NCBI GenBank assembly: GCA_012960835.1
Contig: DUAL01000305.1
Coordinates: 1 to 57,348 of the forward strand
DNA from: Flavobacteriales bacterium
GTDB lineage: Bacteria; Bacteroidota; Bacteroidia; Flavobacteriales; BACL11
Length of the DNA: 57,348 bases
Direction of reading: 5' to 3'
Positions 1-8,973 of this stretch are shown here, piece after piece. Below the pieces are notes generated by a model. It did no database searches. It was not told the DNA's origin and was given only the letters and a program-made list of their open reading frames with translations. The stretch's first letter is position 1, and the number at the start of each line of letters is the position of its first letter. Both the position numbers and the translations under genes were made by a program.

Positions 1-1
1 C

Positions 2-3000
2 AAATACGATAAGGACATAAAAAGTATTGAGCCAATTATTAAACAGATTCATTTGGAACATGAAAAAATAATTGCTATTTCCAATGATGAGTTGCGCGAG
101 AAAACAACTTACTTAAAAGCCAAGATAGAAAAAAGTATTTGTCAGGAGAAAGAAAAAATATCCTCCTTAAAAAATAAAGCAGAACAAAAAGGAGTCGATA
201 AGGATGAGAAGGAAGAAATCTATAACGAAATAGATGAAATCGAAAAAAGTGTTATTAAAATAATAGAGGTTACTCAAAATGAAATTCTTCCGGTTGCCTT
301 TGCTGTAATTAAAGAAACTGCAACACGATTTAAAAACAATGCAACCATAAAAGTTACTGCTAATGATGTTGATAGAGATTTAGCTGCTAACAAAGATTTT
401 GTAAGCATTGAAGGAGCATATGCTATTTATAAAAATTCTTGGATTGCTGCCGGAAATGAAATCACTTGGGATATGATTCATTATGATGTGCAATTAGTAG
501 GTGGAGTGGTGCTGCATCAAGGTAAAATTGCAGAGATGTCAACTGGGGAAGGAAAAACTTTAGTAGCTACTCTTCCCGTATATCTGAATGCCCTTGCTGG
601 TTTGGGGGTACATTTGGTTACAGTGAATAATTATTTAGCAAAAAGGGATGCAGAGTGGATGGGTCCAATTTTTCAATTCCATGGATTGAGTATTGATTGT
701 ATTGATAACCATCAGCCAAATTCTGATGAAAGGAAACAGGCCTATTTAGCCGATATCACATATGGTACTAATAACGAATTTGGCTTTGATTATTTACGCG
801 ATAATATGGCGCGTAGGCCAAAAGATTTAGTACAAAGAAAACATCATTATACCATTGTTGATGAGGTGGATTCTGTACTTATTGATGATGCTAGAACCCC
901 CCTTATTATTTCTGGCCCTATCCCAAAAGGGGATGTGCACGAATACAATGAGCTAAAACATAAACTAGAACGCTTGGTTTCAGTACAAAGAAAATTTGTT
1001 ACAACCGTAATTGCAGATGCTAAAAAAATGTTTGCTGAAGGAAATTCAGATGATGCGGGACTAAATTTACTAAGGGCTTTTAGGGGATTACCTAGAAATA
1101 AAGCGCTTATTAAGTTTTTAAGTGAAGAGGGCGTGAAAAGCCAATTACAAAAAACAGAGAATTTTTATATGCAGGACCAAAGCAAAGAAATGCATATTGT
1201 TGATGAAGCCCTTTTCTTTGTAATTGATGAAAAAAACAATACCATTGAGCTTACTGAAAAAGGAATTGAGCTAATGACAACAGAAATTGAGGACAAGAAT
1301 TTCTTTGTAATGCCAGATGTGGGTGCTGAAATAGCCATTTTAGGAAAAGAAGATCTGACCGATAAAAAAAGAGCCAGCAAAAAAGAGGAGTTACTAAGAG
1401 ATTTCGCCATTAAAAGTGAGCGAATACATACGGTAAATCAGTTACTAAAAGCATACACACTTTTCGAAAAAGATGTGGAATATGTGGTGATGGACAACAA
1501 AGTAAAAATTGTAGATGAGCAAACTGGTCGAATCATGGAAGGTAGAAGATATTCGGATGGATTGCACCAAGCTATTGAGGCCAAAGAAAATGTAAAAATT
1601 GAAGAGGCCACACAAACTTATGCTACCATTACCCTTCAAAATTATTTCAGAATGTACAATAAGTTATCGGGGATGACTGGTACTGCTGAAACGGAGGCGG
1701 GAGAATTTTGGGAGATTTACAAATTGGATGTGGTGGTAATTCCTACCAACCGTCCAATTGTTCGGGACGATAAAGACGATTTGGTTTATAAAACCAACAG
1801 AGAAAAATACAATGCTGTTATTGAAGAAATTGATACCCTCACCAAAGCTGAGAGACCAATTTTAGTAGGAACTACTTCTGTTGAAATTTCTGAACTTTTA
1901 AGCAGAACGCTTAAAATGAGAAACATCAAACACAATGTACTGAATGCAAAACTCCACCAAAGAGAAGCGGATATTGTAGCGGAAGCAGGTAAAGCATCTG
2001 TAGTAACTATTGCCACCAATATGGCAGGGAGAGGAACGGATATTAAGCTTTCGGAGGAGGTGAAAAAATCTGGCGGATTAGCAATTTTAGGAACGGAAAG
2101 ACACGATTCAAGAAGGGTGGACAGGCAACTTAGAGGTCGTTCAGGAAGACAAGGTGATCCTGGCTCTTCTCAGTTTTTCGTTTCCTTAGAAGATAATTTG
2201 ATGCGACTTTTTGGCTCTGAACGAATTGCAAAACTGATGGATAAGATGGGATTGGAAGAAGGGGAAGTTATCCAGCATTCTATGGTGAGTAAGTCCATTG
2301 AAAGGGCACAGAAAAAAGTGGAGGAAAATAACTTTGGCATACGAAAAAGATTGCTGGAATATGATGATGTAATGAATCAGCAAAGGGAAGTGATTTACAA
2401 AAAAAGAAGGCATGCTCTTTTTGGCGACCGACTATCCCTAGATATTTCCAATATGATTTATGATACTTGTGAGAGCATTATTGAACAAACGCATGAAGTC
2501 AAAGATTTTGAAAATTATAAATTAGATTTGATTCGCTTTTTAGCTAGCGATAGCCCTGTTGCTGAACAGGAATTTCAAGACCTTAATATTCACGAAATAG
2601 TTGAAAAAACTTACCAATCCTGCTATAAAAGTTACCAACTGAAATCAGAGAATATAGCCAAAAAAGCATTCCCAATAATAAAAGATGTTTTTGATAATCA
2701 ATCGGCTACTTATGAGAATATTGTAATTCCTTTTACAGATGGAATGAAAACACTACAAGTGGTTACCAACCTAAAAGAATCGGTGGAACAAGAGGGAAAT
2801 AATATTGGTTTGGCCATTGAAAAAAGTGTAACCCTTGCCATAATTGATGATAGCTGGAAAGAACATTTAAGAGAAATGGATGAGTTAAAACAATCCGTGC
2901 AAAATGCAGTTTATGAGCAGAAAGATCCGTTACTTATTTACAAATTTGAATCCTTCAATTTATTTAAAACCTTGATTGATAAAGTAAATAAAGAAATTGT

Positions 3001-3250
3001 TTCTTTCCTTTTAAAAGCGGACTTACCTACACAATCTAATGTGCAAGAAGAAAGAAGGCAAGCTGAAACTAACTTACAAACTAGCCGCCCAGAAATGGCT
3101 GCTCCTAGCAGTGGAGATCCTCAAAATCCTAATCAACCACCACAAGCCCCACAAAAAACACAACCTGTAAGGGTGGAACAAAAAGTGGGAAGAAACGAAC
3201 CATGCCCATGTGGATCGGGTAAGAAATACAAAAAATGTCACGGCAGATAA
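2..3250 (+). CDS. secA: Preprotein translocase ATPase SecA (5' end outside window)
   Basis: Motor ATPase that pushes preproteins through SecYEG at the inner membrane. The frame is open from base 2 and the first visible codons (KYDKDIKSIEPI) already fit the SecA N-terminal helix, so the real start lies left of the window; the TTG at 53 is not it. Visible in order: Walker A GEGKT (nt 545-559), DEAD-like segment IVDEVDSVLIDDAR (about nt 853-895), cross-linking domain with an insert (about nt 960-1450), second nucleotide-binding domain with AGRGTDIKL (about nt 2023-2049), scaffold and wing, a Pro/Gln-rich linker, and the zinc tail CPCGSGKKYKKCHG. With at least 1,082 residues it is the long Bacteroidota form, not the ~900-residue E. 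coli form. The tag gene overlaps its last 16 bases. Confidence 0.98.
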   Translation, partial: KYDKDIKSIEPIIKQIHLEHEKIIAISNDELREKTTYLKAKIEKSICQEKEKISSLKNKAEQKGVDKDEKEEIYNEIDEIEKSVIKIIEVTQNEILPVAFAVIKETATRFKNNATIKVTANDVDRDLAANKDFVSIEGAYAIYKNSWIAAGNEITWDMIHYDVQLVGGVVLHQGKIAEMSTGEGKTLVATLPVYLNALAGLGVHLVTVNNYLAKRDAEWMGPIFQFHGLSIDCIDNHQPNSDERKQAYLADITYGTNNEFGFDYLRDNMARRPKDLVQRKHHYTIVDEVDSVLIDDARTPLIISGPIPKGDVHEYNELKHKLERLVSVQRKFVTTVIADAKKMFAEGNSDDAGLNLLRAFRGLPRNKALIKFLSEEGVKSQLQKTENFYMQDQSKEMHIVDEALFFVIDEKNNTIELTEKGIELMTTEIEDKNFFVMPDVGAEIAILGKEDLTDKKRASKKEELLRDFAIKSERIHTVNQLLKAYTLFEKDVEYVVMDNKVKIVDEQTGRIMEGRRYSDGLHQAIEAKENVKIEEATQTYATITLQNYFRMYNKLSGMTGTAETEAGEFWEIYKLDVVVIPTNRPIVRDDKDDLVYKTNREKYNAVIEEIDTLTKAERPILVGTTSVEISELLSRTLKMRNIKHNVLNAKLHQREADIVAEAGKASVVTIATNMAGRGTDIKLSEEVKKSGGLAILGTERHDSRRVDRQLRGRSGRQGDPGSSQFFVSLEDNLMRLFGSERIAKLMDKMGLEEGEVIQHSMVSKSIERAQKKVEENNFGIRKRLLEYDDVMNQQREVIYKKRRHALFGDRLSLDISNMIYDTCESIIEQTHEVKDFENYKLDLIRFLASDSPVAEQEFQDLNIHEIVEKTYQSCYKSYQLKSENIAKKAFPIIKDVFDNQSATYENIVIPFTDGMKTLQVVTNLKESVEQEGNNIGLAIEKSVTLAIIDDSWKEHLREMDELKQSVQNAVYEQKDPLLIYKFESFNLFKTLIDKVNKEIVSFLLKADLPTQSNVQEERRQAETNLQTSRPEMAAPSSGDPQNPNQPPQAPQKTQPVRVEQKVGRNEPCPCGSGKKYKKCHGR

Positions 3251-3804
3251 AAAGATGCAAGTGGCCTAAAAATGATGCCGTCTACATAAGGTATCATGAT
3301 AGGGAATGGGGCATTCCTGTTTATGAGGATCAGAAAATATTTGAGTTTCTACTCTTGGAGACTTTCCAGGCAGGATTGAGTTGGATAACAATCCTTAAAA
3401 GAAGAGAAAATTTTCGTACTGCTTTCGATAATTTTGATTTTCAAAAAATCGCTAATTATTCGGATACAAAACAGGCTGAATTAAAGCTAGATGCTGGTAT
3501 TATAAGAAATACCTTGAAGATTAAAGCGGCTACTAGTAACGCTCAAGCTTTTATTAAAGTACAACAGGAGTTTGGTACATTTTCAAAATACCTTTGGGGT
3601 TTCGTTGGCGGAAAGCCAATTCAGAATCATTTCAAAACTATAAGTGAATTGCCAGCAAACACGCCACTTTCTGATAAAATAAGTGCTGATTTAAAAAATA
3701 GAGGATTTAAATTTGTTGGTTCAACAATTATTTACGCCCACATGCAAGCGATGGGAATGGTAAATGACCATACAACAGATTGTTTCCGATATAATGAAGT
3801 TTAG
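3235..3804 (+). CDS. tag: DNA-3-methyladenine glycosylase I
   Basis: Base-excision repair enzyme that removes 3-methyladenine from alkylated DNA. The 189 residues match the Tag family over their whole length. The zinc ligands are all present: C8, H21, H179 and C183, each exactly four positions after the E. coli residues C4, H17, H175 and C179; E42 likewise corresponds to E. coli E38 in the base pocket. The ATG lies inside secA (16-base overlap), so the gene probably depends on secA transcription and on translational coupling. Its stop is three bases from the stop of the opposing M42 peptidase gene. No helix-hairpin-helix fusion is seen. The assignment is firm; a different methylated-base preference cannot be excluded from sequence. 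Confidence 0.96.
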   Translation: MSRQIKRCKWPKNDAVYIRYHDREWGIPVYEDQKIFEFLLLETFQAGLSWITILKRRENFRTAFDNFDFQKIANYSDTKQAELKLDAGIIRNTLKIKAATSNAQAFIKVQQEFGTFSKYLWGFVGGKPIQNHFKTISELPANTPLSDKISADLKNRGFKFVGSTIIYAHMQAMGMVNDHTTDCFRYNEV

Positions 3805-3807
3805 TTT

Positions 3808-4896
3808 CTACTTCAAATACCTAAAATCCTGATTGTTTTTTATCTTTTTTAAAGATTCAAAAATCAATCGAATTACATTTTCTACATCATTTTTATGCGC
3901 ACTTTCCACTGTAGTATGCATATACCTTAGCGGCAGGGAAATAAGTGCCGAAGCTACTCCACCAGTGGAATAGGCAAAAGCATCTGTATCAGTTCCAGTA
4001 GAGCGAGAAGCGGCATTTCTTTGGAAAGGAATCTTTTTCTTCTCAGCAGAATCAATGATTAAATTCAGTAAATTATTTTGCACGGCAGGACCATAAGTAA
4101 GCACTGGACCATCCCCACATTTTGTATCGCCTTCTTTTATTTTATCAATCATTGGGGTATTAGTATCATGGCACACATCCGTTATAATGGCAACATCTGG
4201 TTTTATGCTCTCGGTAATCATTTGAGCACCTCTCAAACCCACCTCCTCCTGAACAGAATTTGTAATATAAAGGCCAAAAGGTAATTTCACTTTATTTTCT
4301 TTCAAAAGACGAGCTACTTCCGCAATCATAAAACCCCCTACTCTGTTGTCAAGGGCTCTGCCTACATAAAAATTCTTATTCAGAATCATAAATTTATCTT
4401 CATAGGTAACCACACAGCCCACATGAATGCCTAATTTTTCAACCTCCTTTTTACTGTCACAACCACAATCTAAAAAGATATTTTCCACTTTTGGGGATTT
4501 CTCAGTTCCTGCCTTACGAGTATGGATTGCTGGCCAACCAAATACTGCTTTTACCATTCCTTTTTTAGTATGGATATTTACTCTTTTTGAGGGCGCAATC
4601 TGATGATCAGAACCACCATTACGCACCAAATAAATAAAACCATCTTTGGTGATATAATGCACAAACCATGAAATTTCATCAGCATGCGCTTCAATTACAA
4701 CTTTATATTTTGCTTTTGGGTTTATTACTCCAACAACAGAGCCGTAAGTATCTACAAAATACTCATCAATATAGGGCTTGATGTAGTTTAACCACATTTT
4801 TTGCCCTTCACTTTCAAAGCCAGTTGGAGAGCAATTATTTAGGTAATCCTCTAAAAATTGTTCCGATTTTTTAGTAATAATTTTCTTCTTTGCCAT
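3808..4896 (-). CDS. M42 family metallo-aminopeptidase
   Basis: Cytoplasmic dinuclear-metal aminopeptidase of the M42 family (glutamyl aminopeptidase/tetrahedral peptidase group), trimming peptides left by the proteasome-like proteases. Metal-site motifs are visible in order: AHAD (H71, D73), ALDNRVGG, the catalytic pair QEEVG, IITDVCHDT, and the C-terminal MHTTVE histidine. There is no signal peptide. At 362 residues it has the normal family length. It stands apart from the upstream yifB operon: a TATATTCG box ends 22 bases before its ATG, so it likely has its own promoter. Family M42 also contains proteins named endoglucanase by old annotation; nothing here supports a cellulase role. The exact peptide preference cannot be read from sequence. 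Confidence 0.93.
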   Translation of the reverse strand: MAKKKIITKKSEQFLEDYLNNCSPTGFESEGQKMWLNYIKPYIDEYFVDTYGSVVGVINPKAKYKVVIEAHADEISWFVHYITKDGFIYLVRNGGSDHQIAPSKRVNIHTKKGMVKAVFGWPAIHTRKAGTEKSPKVENIFLDCGCDSKKEVEKLGIHVGCVVTYEDKFMILNKNFYVGRALDNRVGGFMIAEVARLLKENKVKLPFGLYITNSVQEEVGLRGAQMITESIKPDVAIITDVCHDTNTPMIDKIKEGDTKCGDGPVLTYGPAVQNNLLNLIIDSAEKKKIPFQRNAASRSTGTDTDAFAYSTGGVASALISLPLRYMHTTVESAHKNDVENVIRLIFESLKKIKNNQDFRYLK

Positions 4897-4918
4897 AATT
4901 TGTTTTGAATTAAAGGTG

Positions 4919-4926
4919 CGAATATA
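4919..4926 (-). promoter_or_regulatory. -7 box (TATATTCG) for the M42 peptidase gene
   Basis: Read on the minus strand, TATATTCG is followed by CACC and ends 22 bases before the ATG. It is one base off the Bacteroidota TAnnTTTG consensus; a TTG lies 16 bases upstream (4943-4945), somewhat closer than the usual spacing. The same TATATTCGC string precedes queA and the polyprenyl synthase gene in this window. Confidence 0.5.
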
Positions 4927-4932
4927 AGGATT

Positions 4933-6471
4933 TTATCCTGCCCAACCCTCTCTATCTAAGGAGCGATACTGAATGGCCTCTGCAATATGAGCTGAACTAA
5001 TATTTTCAGCATTATCCAAATCGGCAATGGTTCGAGCAACTTTCAATATTCTATCATACGCCCTGGCGGAAAGGTCTAGTTTTTCCATTGCCGTTTTTAG
5101 TAGCTCTTGGCTTTGTGGATTTAATTTGCAATGGCTTTGAATTTGCTTTGTATTCATTTGAGAATTAGCGTGAATCTTTTCGTTTTCAACAAATCTATTT
5201 TCTTGAATATCTCTTGCTTTTATTACTCTTTCCCTAATTTGCTGACTGCTTTCTCCCTTTTCTTTTTTGGTCAATTCATCAAAATTTACAGGCGTAACTT
5301 CCACATGCAAATCAATTCTGTCAAGTAAGGGTCCTGATATTTTATTCAGATATTTTTGCACCATTCCAGGAGGACACATACAAGCTTTATCAGGATGATT
5401 ATAATATCCACATGGGCAAGGATTCATAGAGGTAACCAACATAAAGCTAGCCGGATAATCTACTGAAAATTTAGCGCGGGAAATAGTTACTACCCTATCC
5501 TCAATGGGTTGTCGCATTACTTCTAAAACCGTTCGTTTGAACTCTGGTAATTCATCTAAAAACAAAACGCCATTATGAGCCAATGAAATTTCCCCTGGTT
5601 GAGGATGCGTACCTCCCCCAACTAATGCTACATCTGAAATAGTATGGTGAGGCGAGCGAAAAGGACGAGAAGTCATAAGCGTATCATTTGCAGCTAATTT
5701 CCCTGAAACAGAGTGAATCTTTGTAGTTTCTAGTGCTTCTTGTAATGATAGTGGCGGCAGAATCCCTGGCATTCGTTTTGCCAACATGGTTTTCCCTGCC
5801 CCAGGCGGACCTATCATAATTACATTATGCCCACCGGCAGCAGCAATTTCCAATGCTCGTTTTATATTTTCTTGCCCCTTTACATCCGAAAAATCAGAAG
5901 CAACATTATTCAGTCCTTCATAAAACTCTTTTCTTGTATCAACAATGGTGGGGCTTATTTTTATTTCCTCTTTGAAAAAATCAATTACTTCCCGAACATT
6001 CGACACAGCTAACACTTGCAAATCATTTACAATAGCCGCCTCTCTTGCATTTTCCTTTGGTAAAAATATTCCTTTAAACCCTTCTTCTTTTGCTTGTATG
6101 GCAATGGGCAAAGCTCCTTTTATTGGTAAGATACTTCCATCTAAGGAAAGCTCCCCCATTATTACATAGTATGCTAATTTAGCATTTTCAAATTCTTTAT
6201 TAGCAGCTAAAATTCCTATGGCAAGTGGTAAATCATAAGCTGATCCTTCCTTTCTAATATCAGCTGGCGCCATATTAATTACAATTTGTTTTCCAGGAAC
6301 TCGATAGCCATTATTTTGTAGTGCTGCACGAATTCTTTGCTCACTTTCTTTTACTGCATTGTCCGGCAATCCAACCAAATAAAATTTTATTCCTCTTGTA
6401 ATATCCACCTCAATGGTAATCGTTTTGGCATCAATACCGCTTACTGCACTACCATAGGTTTTAACTAACAT
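4933..6471 (-). CDS. yifB: YifB/ComM family Mg-chelatase-like AAA ATPase
   Basis: AAA+ ATPase of the YifB/ComM group. ComM in Vibrio and Haemophilus is a helicase that extends branch migration of incoming DNA during natural transformation; in non-competent bacteria the role is unclear. The 512 residues show a Lon-protease-like N-terminal fold (about 1-170), Walker A GPPGAGKT and Walker B VLFLDELPEF in the middle, a cysteine cluster MNPCPCGYYNHPDKACMCPP typical of the family, the sensor region LLDRIDLHVEV, and the C-terminal Mg-chelatase lid. It is the last gene of the pabB-tilS-PH-dsbD-yifB run and begins four bases after dsbD. No DNA-uptake genes are in view, so a competence role here is inference only. 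Confidence 0.95.
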   Translation of the reverse strand: MLVKTYGSAVSGIDAKTITIEVDITRGIKFYLVGLPDNAVKESEQRIRAALQNNGYRVPGKQIVINMAPADIRKEGSAYDLPLAIGILAANKEFENAKLAYYVIMGELSLDGSILPIKGALPIAIQAKEEGFKGIFLPKENAREAAIVNDLQVLAVSNVREVIDFFKEEIKISPTIVDTRKEFYEGLNNVASDFSDVKGQENIKRALEIAAAGGHNVIMIGPPGAGKTMLAKRMPGILPPLSLQEALETTKIHSVSGKLAANDTLMTSRPFRSPHHTISDVALVGGGTHPQPGEISLAHNGVLFLDELPEFKRTVLEVMRQPIEDRVVTISRAKFSVDYPASFMLVTSMNPCPCGYYNHPDKACMCPPGMVQKYLNKISGPLLDRIDLHVEVTPVNFDELTKKEKGESSQQIRERVIKARDIQENRFVENEKIHANSQMNTKQIQSHCKLNPQSQELLKTAMEKLDLSARAYDRILKVARTIADLDNAENISSAHIAEAIQYRSLDREGWAG

Positions 6472-6475
6472 ATTT

Positions 6476-8488
6476 TTATTTATTGAATTCCGTTAAGCCA
6501 CATTTTAGCCATTTTTGAAATTCGCTAACATCAGGAGTGTAGCCAATAGGATTGGTTAAAAGTCCGTTTTTTGGACTATACAGCACATAGTATGGCTGTG
6601 ATGAACTAGCATAAGTTACCGCTTGCAAAGTGCTCCATTTATTCCCAACAGTAGTTAAAGTTTTCTTTTTTGTTCCTCCATCAGAAGTTGGAACGACTAC
6701 CGTTTCACTGCTGTCTAATAGCGTTTGCTCATCTACATAAAGTTGGCAAAGCACAAATTCCCCCAACAAATCTTCCACTTCAGGAAATACATTTTCTTCC
6801 ATTTTTCTACAGTTGACACAAGCCCAGCCCGTAAAATCGATAAATACTGCTTTTCCCTCTTGTTCTGCATATTCTATCGCTTCCCAATAGTCAAAAAATA
6901 CTTCTTTTTCTTCTTGCTGGTAAGTATAGCTATAACTCAGTGGCGGAGGAAATCCACTTAATACTTCATGCTCCCACCAATTTAAATGCGAACCAAACAT
7001 TCCTGGAATTAGGTAAATAGTAAAAAATAAAAAAGACAATATAAACCCATAACGCATTTTGGAAATCTTTTGTACTTTAGAATCGTGAGGGAACTGAATT
7101 TTTCCAATTAGATACAATACCGTTAGCACGCCAATAATAAACCAAAGCACAAAGAAGGTTTCCCTTTTTATCAAGCCCCATTGCTCTACCATATCGGCAT
7201 TAGAAAGGAACTTTATGGCTAGTGCAACTTCTAAAAATCCTAACACTACTTTTACTGAATTTAGCCATCCTCCAGATTGTGGTAGTGCATCTAACAATTT
7301 TGGAAAAAGAGCAAATAAAGCAAACGGAAAGCCCAATGCTAATCCGAAACCTGTCATTCCTGCTGTTAATTTGGTGGCAACCATTTTGAATTCCATTCCT
7401 AAAATAACAACAGTGCTTACATCTCCACCTAAAGTTCCTGCCAGAAGTGAGCCTAAAATAGGACCAGTGCAAGAGAAAGAAACAATAGCTAAAGTTAGCG
7501 CCATGAAAAAGATGCCAATTAATCCGCCAATATTGGAGCCTGAATCCGCTTTATTGCCCCATTTGCTGGGTAATGCTAATTCAAAATATCCAAAAAAGGA
7601 AAGTGCAAAAGCAATGAAAATAGCAAAGAAGAAAAGGTTGAGCCAACTATTTGTAGAAATCTGGTTTAAAATTTCAGGATCAATGTTGGGCATTAAATGA
7701 AAAGGAATACTTAGTAGAAAATAAATCAGCATAATAAAAAAGCCATACATTACCGCATTAAAGGTTCCTTTTCCTTTTTCTCCCTTTGTAAAAAAACTAA
7801 CTGTGAGGGGAATCATAGGAAAAACACAAGGCGTTATAAGGGCAATAAGCCCGCCCAAAAGCCCCAAAATAAAAATGGCCCACAAACTATTTTCTTCTGA
7901 TTTCTTTTCCCCACAATCGGTAGATGGATTGTTTAATTCTACTAATTTGTCATTGTATTTTTGGGTGTTTTCAATTTCTTCTATAGTAATTTCTTCTTCC
8001 GCTTTTTTCACTACTATTCTCCCGTCTGAATTAATTTGGAAGGAAAAAGGAACTGGCATTGGAAAAACACATTGGACCTCATCACATAACATAAAATTAA
8101 TCTCTCCTGTTATATTAAATGGATCTTTAGTTAGTAATTTTATTCTCTGTCGAAAAGTAACTTCCCCTTCATAGTATTTTAATGTTTCTTCCCAAATAGG
8201 ATCATAATCTTGTATAGGTGGCTCTTCTAAAACACTATCCTGTTTGATAAAAAAATCTGATTCATTAAAAGTAAAGGATGTAGGTATAGGTCCCTCATCA
8301 CTAAAATATTGCCCGGTAAATTGAGAATACAAATGCCAATGCTCTTCAATGCTCGCTTTAAACTGTAGTTCAACTTCTGACTCAGAAATTTTGTTTTGCG
8401 AAAATTCCCAAATTACAGGATCTATAATTTGAGCATTTGAAAATATGCCTGCAAATAAAAATGCAAGTACAAAAAATATTTTTTTCAT
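6476..8488 (-). CDS. dsbD: Thiol:disulfide interchange protein DsbD
   Basis: Inner-membrane protein that carries electrons from cytoplasmic thioredoxin to periplasmic thiol proteins (disulfide isomerases, cytochrome c maturation). Signal peptide at residues 1-19 ending in NAQ; a DsbD-alpha-like periplasmic domain to about 170; eight or so membrane segments (about 200-500) holding the two redox cysteines C221 (TPCVFP) and C340 (FSCTGP); and a C-terminal thioredoxin-like domain with CVNC (C557, C560). All three redox modules are intact. The 670-residue layout is usual for Bacteroidota. It lies four bases downstream of the PH-like gene and four upstream of yifB, inside the pabB operon; its operon partners give no clear hint of its client proteins. 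Confidence 0.95.
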   Translation of the reverse strand: MKKIFFVLAFLFAGIFSNAQIIDPVIWEFSQNKISESEVELQFKASIEEHWHLYSQFTGQYFSDEGPIPTSFTFNESDFFIKQDSVLEEPPIQDYDPIWEETLKYYEGEVTFRQRIKLLTKDPFNITGEINFMLCDEVQCVFPMPVPFSFQINSDGRIVVKKAEEEITIEEIENTQKYNDKLVELNNPSTDCGEKKSEENSLWAIFILGLLGGLIALITPCVFPMIPLTVSFFTKGEKGKGTFNAVMYGFFIMLIYFLLSIPFHLMPNIDPEILNQISTNSWLNLFFFAIFIAFALSFFGYFELALPSKWGNKADSGSNIGGLIGIFFMALTLAIVSFSCTGPILGSLLAGTLGGDVSTVVILGMEFKMVATKLTAGMTGFGLALGFPFALFALFPKLLDALPQSGGWLNSVKVVLGFLEVALAIKFLSNADMVEQWGLIKRETFFVLWFIIGVLTVLYLIGKIQFPHDSKVQKISKMRYGFILSFLFFTIYLIPGMFGSHLNWWEHEVLSGFPPPLSYSYTYQQEEKEVFFDYWEAIEYAEQEGKAVFIDFTGWACVNCRKMEENVFPEVEDLLGEFVLCQLYVDEQTLLDSSETVVVPTSDGGTKKKTLTTVGNKWSTLQAVTYASSSQPYYVLYSPKNGLLTNPIGYTPDVSEFQKWLKCGLTEFNK

Positions 8489-8492
8489 TCTT

Positions 8493-8972
8493 CTATTGGT
8501 TTAATTCTTGATTTATAATCCTAGCTAATTCTTCCGATTTTTGGCTCCCAATCAAATAGATTAAGCCATCTTTATCGGTAAGCTCAACCGCATCAACACC
8601 TCTTGTGTAAAAACGAATGGTGCCTTTTAGATGCAAATTATAAACGGATCGATTCAAAATATATTTGCTGTACATTACTTTTTTGACTGATTTAATACTA
8701 CTTAAATCAATCTTTATTTTTCTAGATGTCCATAGTCCATCTAATATGATACTTTTGTTTTGTACTTTGGTTTCAAAGTGTAATACAAACACAAGCAAAA
8801 CCGAAATTACTAAAATAGCTATTCCTAAAAAGAAGAAAAGTTCGCCCGATTTTTCGTGATTTTCTTTCCAATAATAAGCCACAAAACAAAACAATGCCAA
8901 TGCTATCCTTCTGGAAAGCGACATTTTATTTAATCCCAAATACTGTTTTTCTTCAAATTTTATTTCTGACAT
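8493..8972 (-). CDS. PH-domain-like membrane protein of unknown function
   Basis: I do not recognise a named family. The 159-residue protein has two hydrophobic segments close together (about residues 23-37 and 44-64, separated by a short charged loop), followed by about 90 soluble residues predicted to be beta-rich with a final helix (SEELARIINQEL). That shape, two membrane segments then a beta-barrel with a C-terminal helix, resembles bacterial PH-like (YcxB/bPH) membrane proteins. No catalytic motif is visible. It is tightly packed between tilS (one base upstream) and dsbD (four bases downstream), so it is co-transcribed with them. Real coding sequence is supported by this packing and by its normal codon use. 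Confidence 0.75.
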   Translation of the reverse strand: MSEIKFEEKQYLGLNKMSLSRRIALALFCFVAYYWKENHEKSGELFFFLGIAILVISVLLVFVLHFETKVQNKSIILDGLWTSRKIKIDLSSIKSVKKVMYSKYILNRSVYNLHLKGTIRFYTRGVDAVELTDKDGLIYLIGSQKSEELARIINQELNQ

Positions 8973-8973
8973 C

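Noticed and set aside
53..55. TTG as start of secA
   Set aside because: The frame is open upstream to base 2 and the upstream codons match SecA, so the gene is cut by the window edge.
3793..3820. Small hairpin between tag and the M42 gene as a terminator
   Set aside because: A six-base A/T-rich stem with a nine-base loop and no T run; too weak to call.
7215..7700. 161-codon open frame antisense to dsbD
   Set aside because: It is a shadow of the membrane region of dsbD; no start context and no protein-like features.
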